64,000 nucleotides of DNA from JAPOUP01 sp026708635. Its GTDB lineage: Bacteria > Pseudomonadota > Alphaproteobacteria > Rhodobacterales > Rhodobacteraceae. The stretch is from assembly GCA_965200115.1 (NCBI GenBank), contig OZ241336.1, forward strand, positions 372,001 through 436,000, read 5' to 3'. This document shows positions 24,935-34,495 of the stretch, piece by piece (the first letter of the stretch is position 1; the number at the start of each line of letters is the position of its first letter). The notes under the pieces are model-generated. The model worked only from the letters and a program-made list of their open reading frames with translations, was not told the origin of the DNA and did no database searches. The translations under genes and the position numbers were made by a program.

Positions 24935-27460
24935 ATGCCCGTCGTAGTGGTCGAATCGCCAGCCAAGGCGAAAACCATCAACCGGTATCTCGGAAAGGAC
25001 TTCACCGTACTCGCGTCCTGCGGACACGTGCGGGATCTCCCGCCCAGGGACGGATCCGTCGACCCCGACAGCGGCTTCGCGATGAGCTGGCAGATCAACC
25101 GCGAGTCGCAGAAGCACGTCCGCGCGATCGCCGACGCGCTCAGGGGTGACAACGCGCTGATTCTGGCCACCGACCCGGATCGCGAGGGTGAGGCGATCAG
25201 CTGGCATCTGGCGGAAGCGCTGCGCGGACGCCGGGCCATCGGGAAGGACACCCGGATCAGCCGTGTCGTCTTCAATGCCATCACGGAGGACGCCGTCACC
25301 CGGGCCATGGGCAATCCCCGCGATGTGGACAGGGACCTCGTCGAGGCGTATCTGGCGCGGCGGGCACTTGACTATCTCGTGGGCTTCAACCTCTCACCCG
25401 TTCTCTGGCGCAAGCTTCCAGGCGCCCGAAGCGCCGGCCGGGTACAATCGGTATGCCTGCGCCTGATCGTCGAACGCGAAATGGAGATCGAAGCGTTCAG
25501 GGCCCGGGAATACTGGTCCGTGAAGGCCCTGCTCACGTGCCCGAGGGGACAGCCGTTCGAGGCGCGGCTCACCGAACTGGCGGGCGAGAAACTGGGCAAG
25601 CATTCCATCAAGGACGAAATCCACGCCAACCTCGCGGCGGATGCGATCAGAAGCCGCGATCTCGCGGTCACCTCGGTCGAAGCGAAACCGTTCAAACGCA
25701 ATCCCGCTCCACCGTTCATGACGTCAACGCTGCAGCAGGAGGCGAGTCGGAAGATGCGGTTTGGACCGCGCGAAACGATGGCCGCCGCGCAGCGGCTGTA
25801 CGAGGCCGGGCATATCACCTACATGCGCACGGACGGAATCGACATGGCGCCCGAGGCCGTGTCGGCGGCGCGCGCCGCCATCAAGGATCTATACGGCGAT
25901 GACTACGTTCCCAAATCCCCGCGCGTCTACAAAAACAAGGCAAAGAACGCGCAGGAGGCGCATGAATGCATTCGCCCCACAAACCTGGCGCTTCGTCCCC
26001 GGAGCCTGAAAACAAGCGAGCCCGGCCAGCGGAAACTTTATGACCTCATCTGGAAACGCACGGTGGCGAGCCAGATGGAAACCGCGCGTCTCCAGCGGAC
26101 GACCGTCGAGGTGGAGAGCGCTGACGGACAGGTCGGCCTGCGGGCATCCGGGCAGGCGGTTGTCTTTGACGGCTACATGCGGGCCTATGAGGAGGGCCGC
26201 GACGATTCGACGTCCGATCACACGGAAAATCTCCTTCCAACCATCGGCGAGGGCGAGGCCGTCGAGAAACGCGATGTAACGCCCGAGCAGCATTTCACGT
26301 CGCCTCCACCCCGCTACACCGAGGCGACGCTGATCAAGAGAATGGAAGAGCTCGGAATTGGCCGCCCCTCCACCTACGCGAATATCGTAACGACGATTCA
26401 GGACCGCGAATACGTTCGTAAGGAAAAGGACCGGCTGGTCCCGGAGGACAAGGGACGGATCGTTACCGTCTTCCTGCTGAATTTCTTCGAAAAATACGTC
26501 GGATATGAATTCACCGCAAACCTTGAGGAGGAGCTCGACGACATCACGGCGGGCAAAAGGGGCTGGACAAGCGTGCTTGAACGGTTCTGGCGTGACTTCA
26601 AGCCACAGGTGGACGAGGCCAGCGACCTTCGTGTGTCGGATGTCCTTGGAAAGCTTGATACCGCGCTCGCGCCGCAGCTGTATCCACCCCGCGCGGATGG
26701 CTCGGATCCCCGGATCTGCCCTCTGTGCGGCGAAGGGCGGCTACATCTAAAGACATCCCGATCCGGCGGGTTCATCGGCTGCGGAAACTACCCGGAGTGC
26801 CGCTATACCAGACCCCTGTCCGTCACCGAGGACGGAAAGGACGGCCCGGCGGGCACCGGCGACAGGCTCTTGGGCAATGATGGAGAAGACGACATTTTCC
26901 TCAAGTCCGGTCGGTACGGATTCTATGTCCAGCGGGGAAGCCAGTCATCTGACGGAACGAAGCCGCCTCGGGCGAGCCTTCCCCCGGACTGGCCACCTGA
27001 AGCGATTGATCTGCGGCACGCGCTGAAACTGCTGGACCTCCCCAGGAATGTGGGCCCACACCCGGCTGACGGCGAAATGATCATGGCCGGCATAGGACGT
27101 TACGGACCGTATGTGCGCCATGGAAAGACATACGCGAATCTAAAGGATACCGCGGAGGTGTTCGAGGTTGGCATGAATCGCGCGGTCGAACTGCTCGCCG
27201 CGGCCGTTGAAGGCCGTAGAGGCAATGGCCGCGCGCCTGAACCTTTGAGCAGACTCGGCGAGCATCCCGCCCGCGGTGGCTCCGTCAACATCATGAACGG
27301 GCGTTACGGCCCTTACGTGAAATGGGAGAGAATCAACGCCACGCTGCCAAAGGACGTTGACCCCGGTTCAGTGGATATGGAAATGGCCGTGCGTTTGATT
27401 GACGCAAAGGCCGCAAAGGCCAAGGGCAGATCCGGTGGCGGTCGGCGAGGGCAACGATAG
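24935..27460 (+). CDS. topA: DNA topoisomerase I
   Basis: An 841-residue type IA topoisomerase that relaxes negative supercoils. The TOPRIM domain carries MPVVVVESPAKAKTI and DPDREGEAISWHLAEAL (near residue 79), the catalytic tyrosine is in HITYMRTDGIDM (near residue 296). A single C4 zinc finger CPLCGEG...CGNYPECRY (near 594) is followed by three repeats of the GRYGPYV type typical of alphaproteobacterial TopA. ATG 24935 begins the conserved MPVVVVESPAKAK. No dprA gene stands before it, which I would expect in this order group. Confidence 0.97.
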   Translation: MPVVVVESPAKAKTINRYLGKDFTVLASCGHVRDLPPRDGSVDPDSGFAMSWQINRESQKHVRAIADALRGDNALILATDPDREGEAISWHLAEALRGRRAIGKDTRISRVVFNAITEDAVTRAMGNPRDVDRDLVEAYLARRALDYLVGFNLSPVLWRKLPGARSAGRVQSVCLRLIVEREMEIEAFRAREYWSVKALLTCPRGQPFEARLTELAGEKLGKHSIKDEIHANLAADAIRSRDLAVTSVEAKPFKRNPAPPFMTSTLQQEASRKMRFGPRETMAAAQRLYEAGHITYMRTDGIDMAPEAVSAARAAIKDLYGDDYVPKSPRVYKNKAKNAQEAHECIRPTNLALRPRSLKTSEPGQRKLYDLIWKRTVASQMETARLQRTTVEVESADGQVGLRASGQAVVFDGYMRAYEEGRDDSTSDHTENLLPTIGEGEAVEKRDVTPEQHFTSPPPRYTEATLIKRMEELGIGRPSTYANIVTTIQDREYVRKEKDRLVPEDKGRIVTVFLLNFFEKYVGYEFTANLEEELDDITAGKRGWTSVLERFWRDFKPQVDEASDLRVSDVLGKLDTALAPQLYPPRADGSDPRICPLCGEGRLHLKTSRSGGFIGCGNYPECRYTRPLSVTEDGKDGPAGTGDRLLGNDGEDDIFLKSGRYGFYVQRGSQSSDGTKPPRASLPPDWPPEAIDLRHALKLLDLPRNVGPHPADGEMIMAGIGRYGPYVRHGKTYANLKDTAEVFEVGMNRAVELLAAAVEGRRGNGRAPEPLSRLGEHPARGGSVNIMNGRYGPYVKWERINATLPKDVDPGSVDMEMAVRLIDAKAAKAKGRSGGGRRGQR

Positions 27461-27542
27461 CACGTGCCCCATCACCCCCATCCGAATTGACTCCTGACCT
27501 GGGCGGGGGGATTTGGGACGCAGCGGAACACAGGGAATCGAT

Positions 27543-28238
27543 ATGAAGAAAATCCATAAATCGGCCACATCCGCGCTCGAGGGGCTTCTGCATGACGGCA
27601 TGCTTGTCGCGGCGGGTGGCTTTGGCCTCTGCGGTATTCCCGAGAACCTTATCGCAGCGATCCGGGACGCGGGAACCAAGGAGCTGACGGTCGTGTCCAA
27701 CAACGCCGGGGTTGACGACTTCGGGCTAGGCGTTCTGCTCCAGACCCGCCAGATCAGGAGGATGATCAGCTCCTATGTCGGCGAGAACGCGGAATTCATG
27801 CGACAGTACCTTAGCGGGGAGCTTGAGCTTGAGTTCAATCCGCAGGGCACTCTCGCCGAACGCATGCGGGCCGGCGGCTGCGGGATCCCGGGTTTCTACA
27901 CGAGGACCGGTGTCGGTACCGTCATCGCGGAAGGCAAGGAGCACAAGGAATTTGATGGAGAGACCTACATTCTCGAGCGCGGCATCGTTGCGGATCTGTC
28001 GATCGTAAAGGCCTGGAAGGCGGATGAGACCGGCAACGCGGTCTTCCGCAAGACGGCGCGGAATTTCAACCCACCGGCCGCGATGTGCGGCAGGGTCTGC
28101 GTCATGGAGGTCGAGGAGATCGTCGCGGTGGGCAGCCTGGATCCGGACCATATACATCTTCCCGGAATCTACGTACATCGACTGGTCCAGGGTCAGCACG
28201 AGAAACGAATCGAACAGCGCACGACGCGTTCGGCCTAG
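27543..28238 (+). CDS. scoA: 3-oxoacid CoA-transferase, subunit A
   Basis: A 231-residue class I CoA-transferase alpha subunit. GGFGLCGIPENLI is the CoA-binding glycine motif (residues about 23-35) and VDDFGLGVLL and GAGCGIPGFYTR-like sequence (RAGGCGIPGFYTRTGVGT) follow the ScoA/PcaI pattern. With subunit B it moves CoA from succinyl-CoA to acetoacetate or a related 3-oxoacid, feeding ketone bodies into acetyl-CoA. ATG 27543 follows AGGGAATC. The subunit B gene starts 16 bases after the stop. Confidence 0.93.
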   Translation: MKKIHKSATSALEGLLHDGMLVAAGGFGLCGIPENLIAAIRDAGTKELTVVSNNAGVDDFGLGVLLQTRQIRRMISSYVGENAEFMRQYLSGELELEFNPQGTLAERMRAGGCGIPGFYTRTGVGTVIAEGKEHKEFDGETYILERGIVADLSIVKAWKADETGNAVFRKTARNFNPPAAMCGRVCVMEVEEIVAVGSLDPDHIHLPGIYVHRLVQGQHEKRIEQRTTRSA

Positions 28239-28254
28239 GCGGAGGAACTTAGAC

Positions 28255-28881
28255 ATGCCCTGGGACAGGAACCAGATGGCCGAACGGGCCGCGAGAGAGC
28301 TTGAGGACGGGATGTACGTCAACCTTGGCATCGGGATACCGACGCTGGTGGCGAACCACGTCCCGGAGGGAATCGACGTGACGCTACAATCGGAAAACGG
28401 AATGCTGGGCATCGGCCCGTTTCCGACGGACGACGAGATCGACGCGGATCTGATAAACGCGGGCAAGCAGACCGTCACCGCGCTGGACCGCACCAGCTAC
28501 TTTGACAGCGCCACCAGTTTCGGCATGATTCGCGGCGGGAAGATCGCGCTGGCCATTCTCGGCGCGATGGAGGTCGACGAGAGGGGCGATCTCGCGAACT
28601 GGATGATTCCCGGCAAGCTGGTTAAAGGAATGGGGGGCGCCATGGATCTCGTGGCCGGCGTTGGGCGGGTGGTTGTCGTGATGGACCATACGAACAAACA
28701 CGGCAGTTCCAAGATACTGAAACGCTGCACGCTGCCCCTGACCGGAAAGGGCGTGGTGGACAGGATCATTACGAATCTGGGAGTGCTCGATGTGGCGGAC
28801 AGGGGTCTGCGTATCGAGGAACTCGCCCCCGGGGTCACGCGCGAGGCCATGATCGCCGCCACCGAAGCGGCGGTGGTCTAA
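28255..28881 (+). CDS. scoB: 3-oxoacid CoA-transferase, subunit B
   Basis: A 208-residue class I CoA-transferase beta subunit. The catalytic glutamate is in SENGMLGIGPFP (near residue 44), and GGKIALAILGAMEVDERGDLAN and PLTGKGVVDRIITNLGV are typical. GGAGG stands nine bases before the ATG. It forms the enzyme with subunit A; succinyl-CoA:acetoacetate is the best guess for substrates, but 3-oxoadipate transferases are close relatives and no aromatic-degradation genes are adjacent to decide. Confidence 0.93.
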   Translation: MPWDRNQMAERAARELEDGMYVNLGIGIPTLVANHVPEGIDVTLQSENGMLGIGPFPTDDEIDADLINAGKQTVTALDRTSYFDSATSFGMIRGGKIALAILGAMEVDERGDLANWMIPGKLVKGMGGAMDLVAGVGRVVVVMDHTNKHGSSKILKRCTLPLTGKGVVDRIITNLGVLDVADRGLRIEELAPGVTREAMIAATEAAVV

Positions 28882-29144
28882 CGCCCCTCACCGTCATTTG
28901 GATCCCGCCCGGCGACGGCGGGTACTGAGGCCGAACTGACCGTCAGAAAGAGACGCGAGGCCCTTGTACCCGGATCGTTCCGTCTCTGTCTCCGGCGTGT
29001 TAATCGTCAGGGCCGGGCGGTCTCCGGAAAGGACCTTATCAACCAAGGCTGCGCCGTCCCCGTCAACCCCGGACAGGTCCCTTATCCTTTGGGAATTCTG
29101 GATGTTTGGCGCAACGTCTCGGCCCCAAGCGCGATGGCCCTGTG

Positions 29145-30065
29145 TCAAGGCCCTAATAGCATTGCGATCTGTTCCGGGCTTGGAAACGCCGATGCTGCGC
29201 CAAGGCTTTCAACTGCGAACGCGGCTGCCAGGCTTGCATGTCGGATTGCTGTCTCATCAATTGGACACCCGCGCAGAAGGGCCGATCCGACCGCGACCCC
29301 TTCAAAGCAGTCCCCGGCACCTGTCACGTCGACAGCATCCGCTGAAACGGCTGGAACATGGACTACCCGATGTTGCGATGCGAGTAGGGAGCCTTCCGAA
29401 CCCATGGTGAGCACCACTTGGTTGGCACCAAAGCGAAGAAGGGCCATCACGGCGTCACGACTCGATAACCCGGTGAGGCGTCTTGCTTCAGTCTCGTTTA
29501 CGAACAGGACGTCGATCAGTGGCAGGATGTCCTTGAAGGCCGTGTCGAACGGCGACGGGTTCAGGACGGTGAACATGCCACGCCGCCTGCATTCGTGGCA
29601 CAATGCGGAAGTTACGTCGATCCTGAGGTTGCCTTGCACTAGCATTGCATCACCACGGCGGGACTGGGCGAGGACCGACAAGCATTCGGCAATTGAGATA
29701 CGGCTGGCGCATTCGTTTGTCGTTACAATGACATTGCTGCCGTTTTCTTGGACGAAGATAACGGAGCGGTCTGTCGGCAGGCCGGGAAATTCGATCAGCG
29801 CCGCTTCCAAGGGTTCGCGTGATAGTGCCTCGCGGACCGCGCGTCCTTGCCAGTCGGTGCCTATAGCCGCCACAAACGTTGTCTGCAAACCTGTTCGGGC
29901 AATCGCGATCGCCTGATTCGCGCCCTTGCCGCCAAGCCCCGTGCGCCCTGCACGGCCAAGCACGGATTCGTTGTCCGAGGGCATGTCCCGGACCAGAAAC
30001 ACCTCGTCGAGCGCTGCGTTTCCGAAGACAAACGCCTGGCGCAGATCTCCGTTCCGTCTTGTCAA
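29145..30065 (-). CDS. PfkB/ribokinase-family sugar or nucleoside kinase
   Basis: About 306 residues of the ribokinase fold. The substrate-side glycine motif GLGGKGANQAIA lies near residue 45 and the anion-hole/catalytic motif DVTGAGDCFEGVA near residue 248, so the enzyme should be active. Members phosphorylate ribose, fructose or nucleosides; the substrate here is unknown. I use TTG 30065 because GGAGG lies four bases upstream and the conserved FVFGNAALDEV begins 11 residues later; ATG 30125 is also in frame without a ribosome site. It is divergent from the lacI-led ABC operon and is probably the kinase of that pathway. Confidence 0.85.
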   Translation of the reverse strand: MTRRNGDLRQAFVFGNAALDEVFLVRDMPSDNESVLGRAGRTGLGGKGANQAIAIARTGLQTTFVAAIGTDWQGRAVREALSREPLEAALIEFPGLPTDRSVIFVQENGSNVIVTTNECASRISIAECLSVLAQSRRGDAMLVQGNLRIDVTSALCHECRRRGMFTVLNPSPFDTAFKDILPLIDVLFVNETEARRLTGLSSRDAVMALLRFGANQVVLTMGSEGSLLASQHRVVHVPAVSADAVDVTGAGDCFEGVAVGSALLRGCPIDETAIRHASLAAAFAVESLGAASAFPSPEQIAMLLGP

Positions 30066-30606
30066 GCCGCCTCCACTCCCGAGCGGATTCCCCCTAAACC
30101 TAGCATTGTCTGAAGACAGTGCCATTCGTCATCGCGCTTTGGCAGGGGGTGTTTGACCCCGCCTGCATGATGTTCTCCAGCGTGTTAGGGATCAGGCCCG
30201 ACACGGGCTTCCAAACCGGGGACGGCCACAGTCGCGCCAGGGTTCGCCTTCATCTGTCATCGCCCGCGTCTCCCCTTCTTGCTGCCTGGAGCCAAATGCG
30301 CACTCATCGAAGGTCGCATCCCTGCGCCTCGTTAGGCAGGCCGTTGTGCTTCCTGAACGCACGTCGGGGCAAGGAAGCGCCCCTGCGTGCCGGTGACCGT
30401 TCCGCGCATCAGGTCGACCTTGCCTGCCTCGCGCCCGTAACACTGCCTCGCAGAACGGGGGATTGCTTCTCGTCTGCGCAATCGAGCCTGAACTCCCCAA
30501 ACTCCGCCCGCCTGACATCCGGCAGGTGCCGAGGGCGCATCCCGCTCATGCGAAACAGGCGACGGGCAAGACGGTGACGAGACTGCCGAGAATTGCCGCG
30601 CCGCTC
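30066..30606. other. Spacer between kinase and lacI-led operon
   Basis: About 540 bases. No convincing gene: open frames in both directions are short and of shadow-like composition. It should hold the promoter of the kinase; the lacI promoter lies directly after it. Confidence 0.5.
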
Positions 30607-30635
30607 TTGAACATCCTTGTATTGCGGTTTAGTAA
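30607..30635 (+). promoter_or_regulatory. Sigma-70-type promoter of lacI-ABC operon
   Basis: TTGAAC (30607-30612) and TAGTAA (30630-30635) are spaced by exactly 17 bases, 40 bases before the lacI start. It is the only strong promoter-like pair in the spacer and would drive all eight genes, which overlap or touch each other down to 37809. Confidence 0.6.
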
Positions 30636-30646
30636 ATGCGTTTATC
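30631..30646. promoter_or_regulatory. LacI-type operator overlapping the -10 box
   Basis: AGTAAATGCGTTTATC is an imperfect 16-bp palindrome (TAAA-yGCr-TTTA in the centre), the shape bound by LacI/GalR repressors. It covers the -10 box TAGTAA, so binding would block the polymerase. This predicts negative autoregulation of the operon by the LacI protein encoded directly after it. Confidence 0.55.
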
Positions 30647-30674
30647 AACATCGACTCCATCTTGGAAGGGGCTA

Positions 30675-31745
30675 ATGCCGGCAATATTGAAAGATGTCGC
30701 AGAGGAAGCAGGGCTATCCCCCGCAGCTGTGTCGCGCCATCTGAACGGCACGCTCGAACTGCCCGAAGACACTCGCAAACGGATAGAAACCGCCGTGCGT
30801 CGTCTGGGGTACCGGCCCAACCTCCATGCCCGTCGGCTGAGTCTGGGTCGGTCGGAAACGATCACGCTGATCGTCCCCGATATCGCCAACCCGTTCTTTG
30901 CCATGCTTGCTGCAGCTGTCGAAAGGTCGGCGTCCGCACGGGGAATGATCGTCCAGCTTCATGCCACTTCAAACATCGAGGAACGGGAAATCGCCGTCCT
31001 AGAACTGGCCGCCGACAACCGTTCTGACGGGGTGGTTTTCTGCACCAATCGGAGTCCTGCCGCCAATGTCGCGAGGGCCGTCTCGGCGCTGCCCAAGGCG
31101 GTCATCCTGGACGAGACGGTTCCCGGTGTCCGTGCGCCAAAAGTGTTCGCTGACAATGCGCAGGGCGGCTACCTCGCGGGGCGCCATCTGGCAAGCTGGA
31201 ACCATCGCAAGGTCGCATATCTCGGGGGCGATCCGATGCTGATGTCAACCCGTTTGCGAGCCGAGGGCCTACACCGCGGCCTTAGGGAGGGAAGTGATGG
31301 TGCCGAAGTCAGCGTGCGCATCCTGTCGGGTCGCCACGACATGCTCTCGGGCCGGGCGCTCGCGGCCGAACTGCTTAACGCCGACGGCGACGAAACCGCT
31401 GTATTCGTTGGTTCGGACGAACTGGCCATTGGCGTCATCGAGACCCTGCGTGAACAGGACGTGCGGATCCCGCAGGACATTTCGCTCGTGAGCTTTGACG
31501 GCGCACGGGCACTTCACCTTTACGATCCGCCGATCACGGCCATCCGCCAGCCTGTCAAGAGGCTCGGCGAGCGCGCGGTCGAGATCTTGCTTGACGGCGA
31601 CTGGGATGATCAGTCTTTTCCGGACCTGGTTGAATGCCTGCCGGTGGGGCTGATTGAAAGAGCGTCCGTCGGGACGCCGAACATCGCAAGAGGATCAGGA
31701 GCAGATCAAGCCTTTCAACCCACCATAAGGAGTTTGACGACATGA
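30675..31745 (+). CDS. LacI/GalR-family transcriptional repressor
   Basis: A 356-residue repressor with an N-terminal helix-turn-helix (ILKDVAEEAGLSPAAVSRHL), hinge helix (NLHARRLS) and a ribose-binding-protein-like effector domain (ITLIVPDIANPFFAML, VFVGSDELAIG, VSFDGARALHLY). Such regulators usually sense the sugar or nucleoside imported by the operon. GGAAGGGG precedes ATG 30675. The stop overlaps the start of the substrate-binding gene (ATGA), so regulator and transporter form one transcript. Confidence 0.92.
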   Translation: MPAILKDVAEEAGLSPAAVSRHLNGTLELPEDTRKRIETAVRRLGYRPNLHARRLSLGRSETITLIVPDIANPFFAMLAAAVERSASARGMIVQLHATSNIEEREIAVLELAADNRSDGVVFCTNRSPAANVARAVSALPKAVILDETVPGVRAPKVFADNAQGGYLAGRHLASWNHRKVAYLGGDPMLMSTRLRAEGLHRGLREGSDGAEVSVRILSGRHDMLSGRALAAELLNADGDETAVFVGSDELAIGVIETLREQDVRIPQDISLVSFDGARALHLYDPPITAIRQPVKRLGERAVEILLDGDWDDQSFPDLVECLPVGLIERASVGTPNIARGSGADQAFQPTIRSLTT

Positions 31746-32671
31746 CCACTCAAATGAAGCATGCTCTTCTGGCAGCCGCCACGATAGGGACAGCCGCCAG
31801 CGCAGCGGGTGCGGAAACCTTCGCTCTCGTCCAGATCAACCAGCAGGCGCTGTTCTTCAACCAGATGAACGAAGGCGCCACGGCGGCCGCGGCCGAGCAG
31901 GGCGATGATCTCATCATCTTCAACGCCAACAACGATCCCGCGGCACAGAACAGCGCGATCGAGACCTATATCGCGCAGGGCGTTGACGGCATGATTGTCG
32001 TTGCGATCGACGTCAACGGCATCATGCCTGCTGTCGAGCAGGCGGCCGAAGCGCGCATCCCGGTCGTGGCCGTGGACGCCGTTCTGCCCGAGGGTCCGCA
32101 GGCCGCGCAGGTCGGCGTGGACAACATGGAGGCCGGGGGCATGATCGGCGATTACTTCGTCGACTACGTGCAATCCGAGATGGGCGGCTCCGCCACGCTC
32201 GGCATCGTGGGTGCATTGAACTCAGCGATTCAGAACATCCGCCAGGACGGATTCGAGGCCAGCATCGAGGGAATGGACGGGATCACCGTTGCTGGCGTGG
32301 TCGACGGGCAGAACGTTCAGGACATCGCGCTTGCCGCAGGCGAGAACCTGATCACGGCCAACCCCGGTCTCGACGCAATATACGCTACGGGCGAACCCGC
32401 GCTTCTTGGCGCCATCGCTGCCGTGGAAAGCCAGGGACGTCAGGATGATATCCGCATCTTCGGCTGGGACCTGACGGCTCAAGCCATCAGCGGCATCGAC
32501 CAAGGTTATGTCGAAGCGGTGATTCAGCAGGATCCGGCCGAAATGGGCGCGGCGGCCGTGCGCATCCTCGGCGATCTCACCAGTGGCGGAAGCACCGATC
32601 CTGTTGTTTCCGTCCCGGTAACAATCGTGACCACCGAGAATGTGGATGATTTCCGAAGCATTTTCGAGTGA
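31742..32671 (+). CDS. Ribose-type ABC transporter, periplasmic substrate-binding protein
   Basis: A 309-residue RbsB/Peripla_BP_4-type protein. A signal peptide ends near AASAAGAETF (residues about 15-25). The mature part has the two-lobe sugar-binding pattern: NEGATAAAAEQGDDLIIFNANND, YIAQGVDGMIVVAIDVNG and IFGWDLTAQAISGIDQGYVEAVIQQDP. It would capture the substrate in the periplasm. Its start overlaps the lacI stop and its stop overlaps the ATPase start. The family binds ribose, fructose, inositol and also nucleosides or autoinducer-2, so the ligand stays open. Confidence 0.92.
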   Translation: MTTQMKHALLAAATIGTAASAAGAETFALVQINQQALFFNQMNEGATAAAAEQGDDLIIFNANNDPAAQNSAIETYIAQGVDGMIVVAIDVNGIMPAVEQAAEARIPVVAVDAVLPEGPQAAQVGVDNMEAGGMIGDYFVDYVQSEMGGSATLGIVGALNSAIQNIRQDGFEASIEGMDGITVAGVVDGQNVQDIALAAGENLITANPGLDAIYATGEPALLGAIAAVESQGRQDDIRIFGWDLTAQAISGIDQGYVEAVIQQDPAEMGAAAVRILGDLTSGGSTDPVVSVPVTIVTTENVDDFRSIFE

Positions 32672-33483
32672 TCCCTGCGCAATCGCGAGGCATGGCGATT
32701 GACAGTCCGGAGGGCGGCCTGCCCTCCGGCTCCATTTCGATGGCCGCAGGCGTTCCCCGTATCTCGCTGCGCGGGATCAGAAAGACCTTTGGATCGATCG
32801 AGGCGCTGCGCGGAGTAGACCTCGACGTTTATCCCGGCGAATGCGTTGGCCTGATCGGCGACAACGCTGCCGGCAAGTCCACGTTGACCAAGATCATCTC
32901 CGGCACCTATCTGCCGGACACAGGCACCATCGAGGTCGACAGCGAGAAAGTCAGCTTTTCCAATCCCTCAGACGCTCGCGCCCGCAACATAGAGATGGTG
33001 TTTCAGGATCTCAGCCTTTGCGACCATATAGATGTGATGGGTAACCTGTTTCTCGGACGCGAGGTGTCGAGATGGTCCTTTCTGGACCACCGGACAATGC
33101 GCAAACAGGCCCGCGACATGCTTGACGACCTCGGCATTCGCATCCCGCGACTGAACGCAAAGGTCGAGCAACTGTCTGGTGGTCAGAGGCAGGCCATCGC
33201 CATCGCGCGCGCCGCCTCCTTCGAACCGCGCGTCCTCATCCTGGACGAGCCCACCTCCGCACTCGCCGTGGCTGAAGTCGAGGCGGTTCTTCGTCTTGTC
33301 AATGAGGTCAAGTCCCGCGGCGTTGCCGTGATCCTGGTCACTCACCGCCTTCAAGACCTGTTCGAGGTCTGCGATCGTATCGCTGTAATGTACGAAGGCA
33401 CCAAGGTGGCGGAACGCGGCATCGGCGACACCAGCCTTGAGGACCTCGTGAAGCTGATCGTCGGCAGGGGAGGCGCGACATGA
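32668..33483 (+). CDS. ABC transporter ATP-binding protein, single-domain FrcA type
   Basis: A 271-residue ATPase with one nucleotide-binding domain, unlike the double RbsA. Walker A is GDNAAGKST (residues about 70-78), the signature is LSGGQRQAIAIARA and Walker B VLILDEPTSAL. The single-domain form with GDNAAGKST is typical of FrcA-like sugar importers of alphaproteobacteria. GTG 32668 overlaps the previous stop; ATG 32692 is an alternative. The stop overlaps the permease start. Confidence 0.93.
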   Translation: MIPAQSRGMAIDSPEGGLPSGSISMAAGVPRISLRGIRKTFGSIEALRGVDLDVYPGECVGLIGDNAAGKSTLTKIISGTYLPDTGTIEVDSEKVSFSNPSDARARNIEMVFQDLSLCDHIDVMGNLFLGREVSRWSFLDHRTMRKQARDMLDDLGIRIPRLNAKVEQLSGGQRQAIAIARAASFEPRVLILDEPTSALAVAEVEAVLRLVNEVKSRGVAVILVTHRLQDLFEVCDRIAVMYEGTKVAERGIGDTSLEDLVKLIVGRGGAT

Positions 33484-34493
33484 GCGTTCGGTACACCGAG
33501 CGCGGTTCGGGATCGGCCCTGGCAGACTTTCTGGCCGAACATGCGCAGGTCTTGTCCATCACGGGCTTTTTCCTGCTATGCGTGATCTTCTTCTCAGCCT
33601 CCGCAGACGCCTTTCTGACCTCCGCCAACCTTTTCAACATCCTGCGTCAGGCCGCGCCCATCCTTGTGGTGGCGGTCGCCATGACCTACGTCATCATCAC
33701 CGCGGGCATCGACCTTTCGGTAGGCTCGCAGGTTGCGCTGATCAACGCGTTGGCCGCCATCATTCTGTCGGGCGGATGGTTGCCATGGCCATTGGTCGTT
33801 TTCGGCATGCTGGCACTCGGGGCGCTTATCGGCCTCGTGCAGGGCTGGTTTGTGGCTTATCAGGGCATTCCGGCCTTCATTGTGACGCTTGCCGGGCTCT
33901 CGATCTTTCGTGGCCTTGCCCTCTACCTGACACAGGGCTACTCGATCCCGATCAAAGATCTGCCTAGCTTTCTTGCGCTTGGGCGCGGGCAGGTGGCGAG
34001 CGTTCCTGTGCCTGCAGTCATAGCTGTCAGCATCGCCGTTCTGGGCACGGTGGTCCTCGCGCGAACGGTCTATGGCCGTCGCGTGGTCGCCGTCGGCTCC
34101 AATCCTGAGGCGGCGCGCCGCGCAGGCATGCCCGCGCGCGGCACCATCGCCTCAGTCTACATGCTGACCGGCGTTGCGAGTGCCGTTGCCGGGCTTCTCA
34201 TCGCTGCGCGCCTCGGCTCCGGATCATCCAACGCGGCCGTGGGCCTTGAACTCCAGGTTATCGCGGCCGTGGTTCTCGGGGGAACGTCGCTTTTCGGCGG
34301 TCGTGGCTCCATTCTCGGCACGATTCTTGGCACCATGACCATTGCCTTGATCGGGAACGGACTGATCTTGATGCACATCTCGCCATTCTTCACCCAGATC
34401 GTTACCGGGATGATCATCCTTGTCGCGATCTGGCTCAACACGCGTATTTTCACCGCGAATTTCCGCTTTGGCAAGAGGCGAGCGCAAGGCTGA
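33480..34493 (+). CDS. ABC transporter permease, RbsC/FrcC type
   Basis: A 337-residue membrane protein with eight to ten hydrophobic segments and the family blocks TAGIDLSVGSQVALINALAA and GSNPEAARRAGMPARG (the coupling loop to the ATPase) and AAVVLGGTSLFGGRGSILGT. It forms the membrane channel of the importer with the two preceding genes. Overlaps the ATPase stop (ATGA). The next gene starts two bases after its stop. Confidence 0.94.
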   Translation: MSVRYTERGSGSALADFLAEHAQVLSITGFFLLCVIFFSASADAFLTSANLFNILRQAAPILVVAVAMTYVIITAGIDLSVGSQVALINALAAIILSGGWLPWPLVVFGMLALGALIGLVQGWFVAYQGIPAFIVTLAGLSIFRGLALYLTQGYSIPIKDLPSFLALGRGQVASVPVPAVIAVSIAVLGTVVLARTVYGRRVVAVGSNPEAARRAGMPARGTIASVYMLTGVASAVAGLLIAARLGSGSSNAAVGLELQVIAAVVLGGTSLFGGRGSILGTILGTMTIALIGNGLILMHISPFFTQIVTGMIILVAIWLNTRIFTANFRFGKRRAQG

Positions 34494-34495
34494 CG

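Noticed and set aside
30126..30577. Plus-strand and minus-strand frames of 100-150 codons between kinase and lacI
   Set aside because: No ribosome sites, arginine/serine-rich shadow composition and no known domain.
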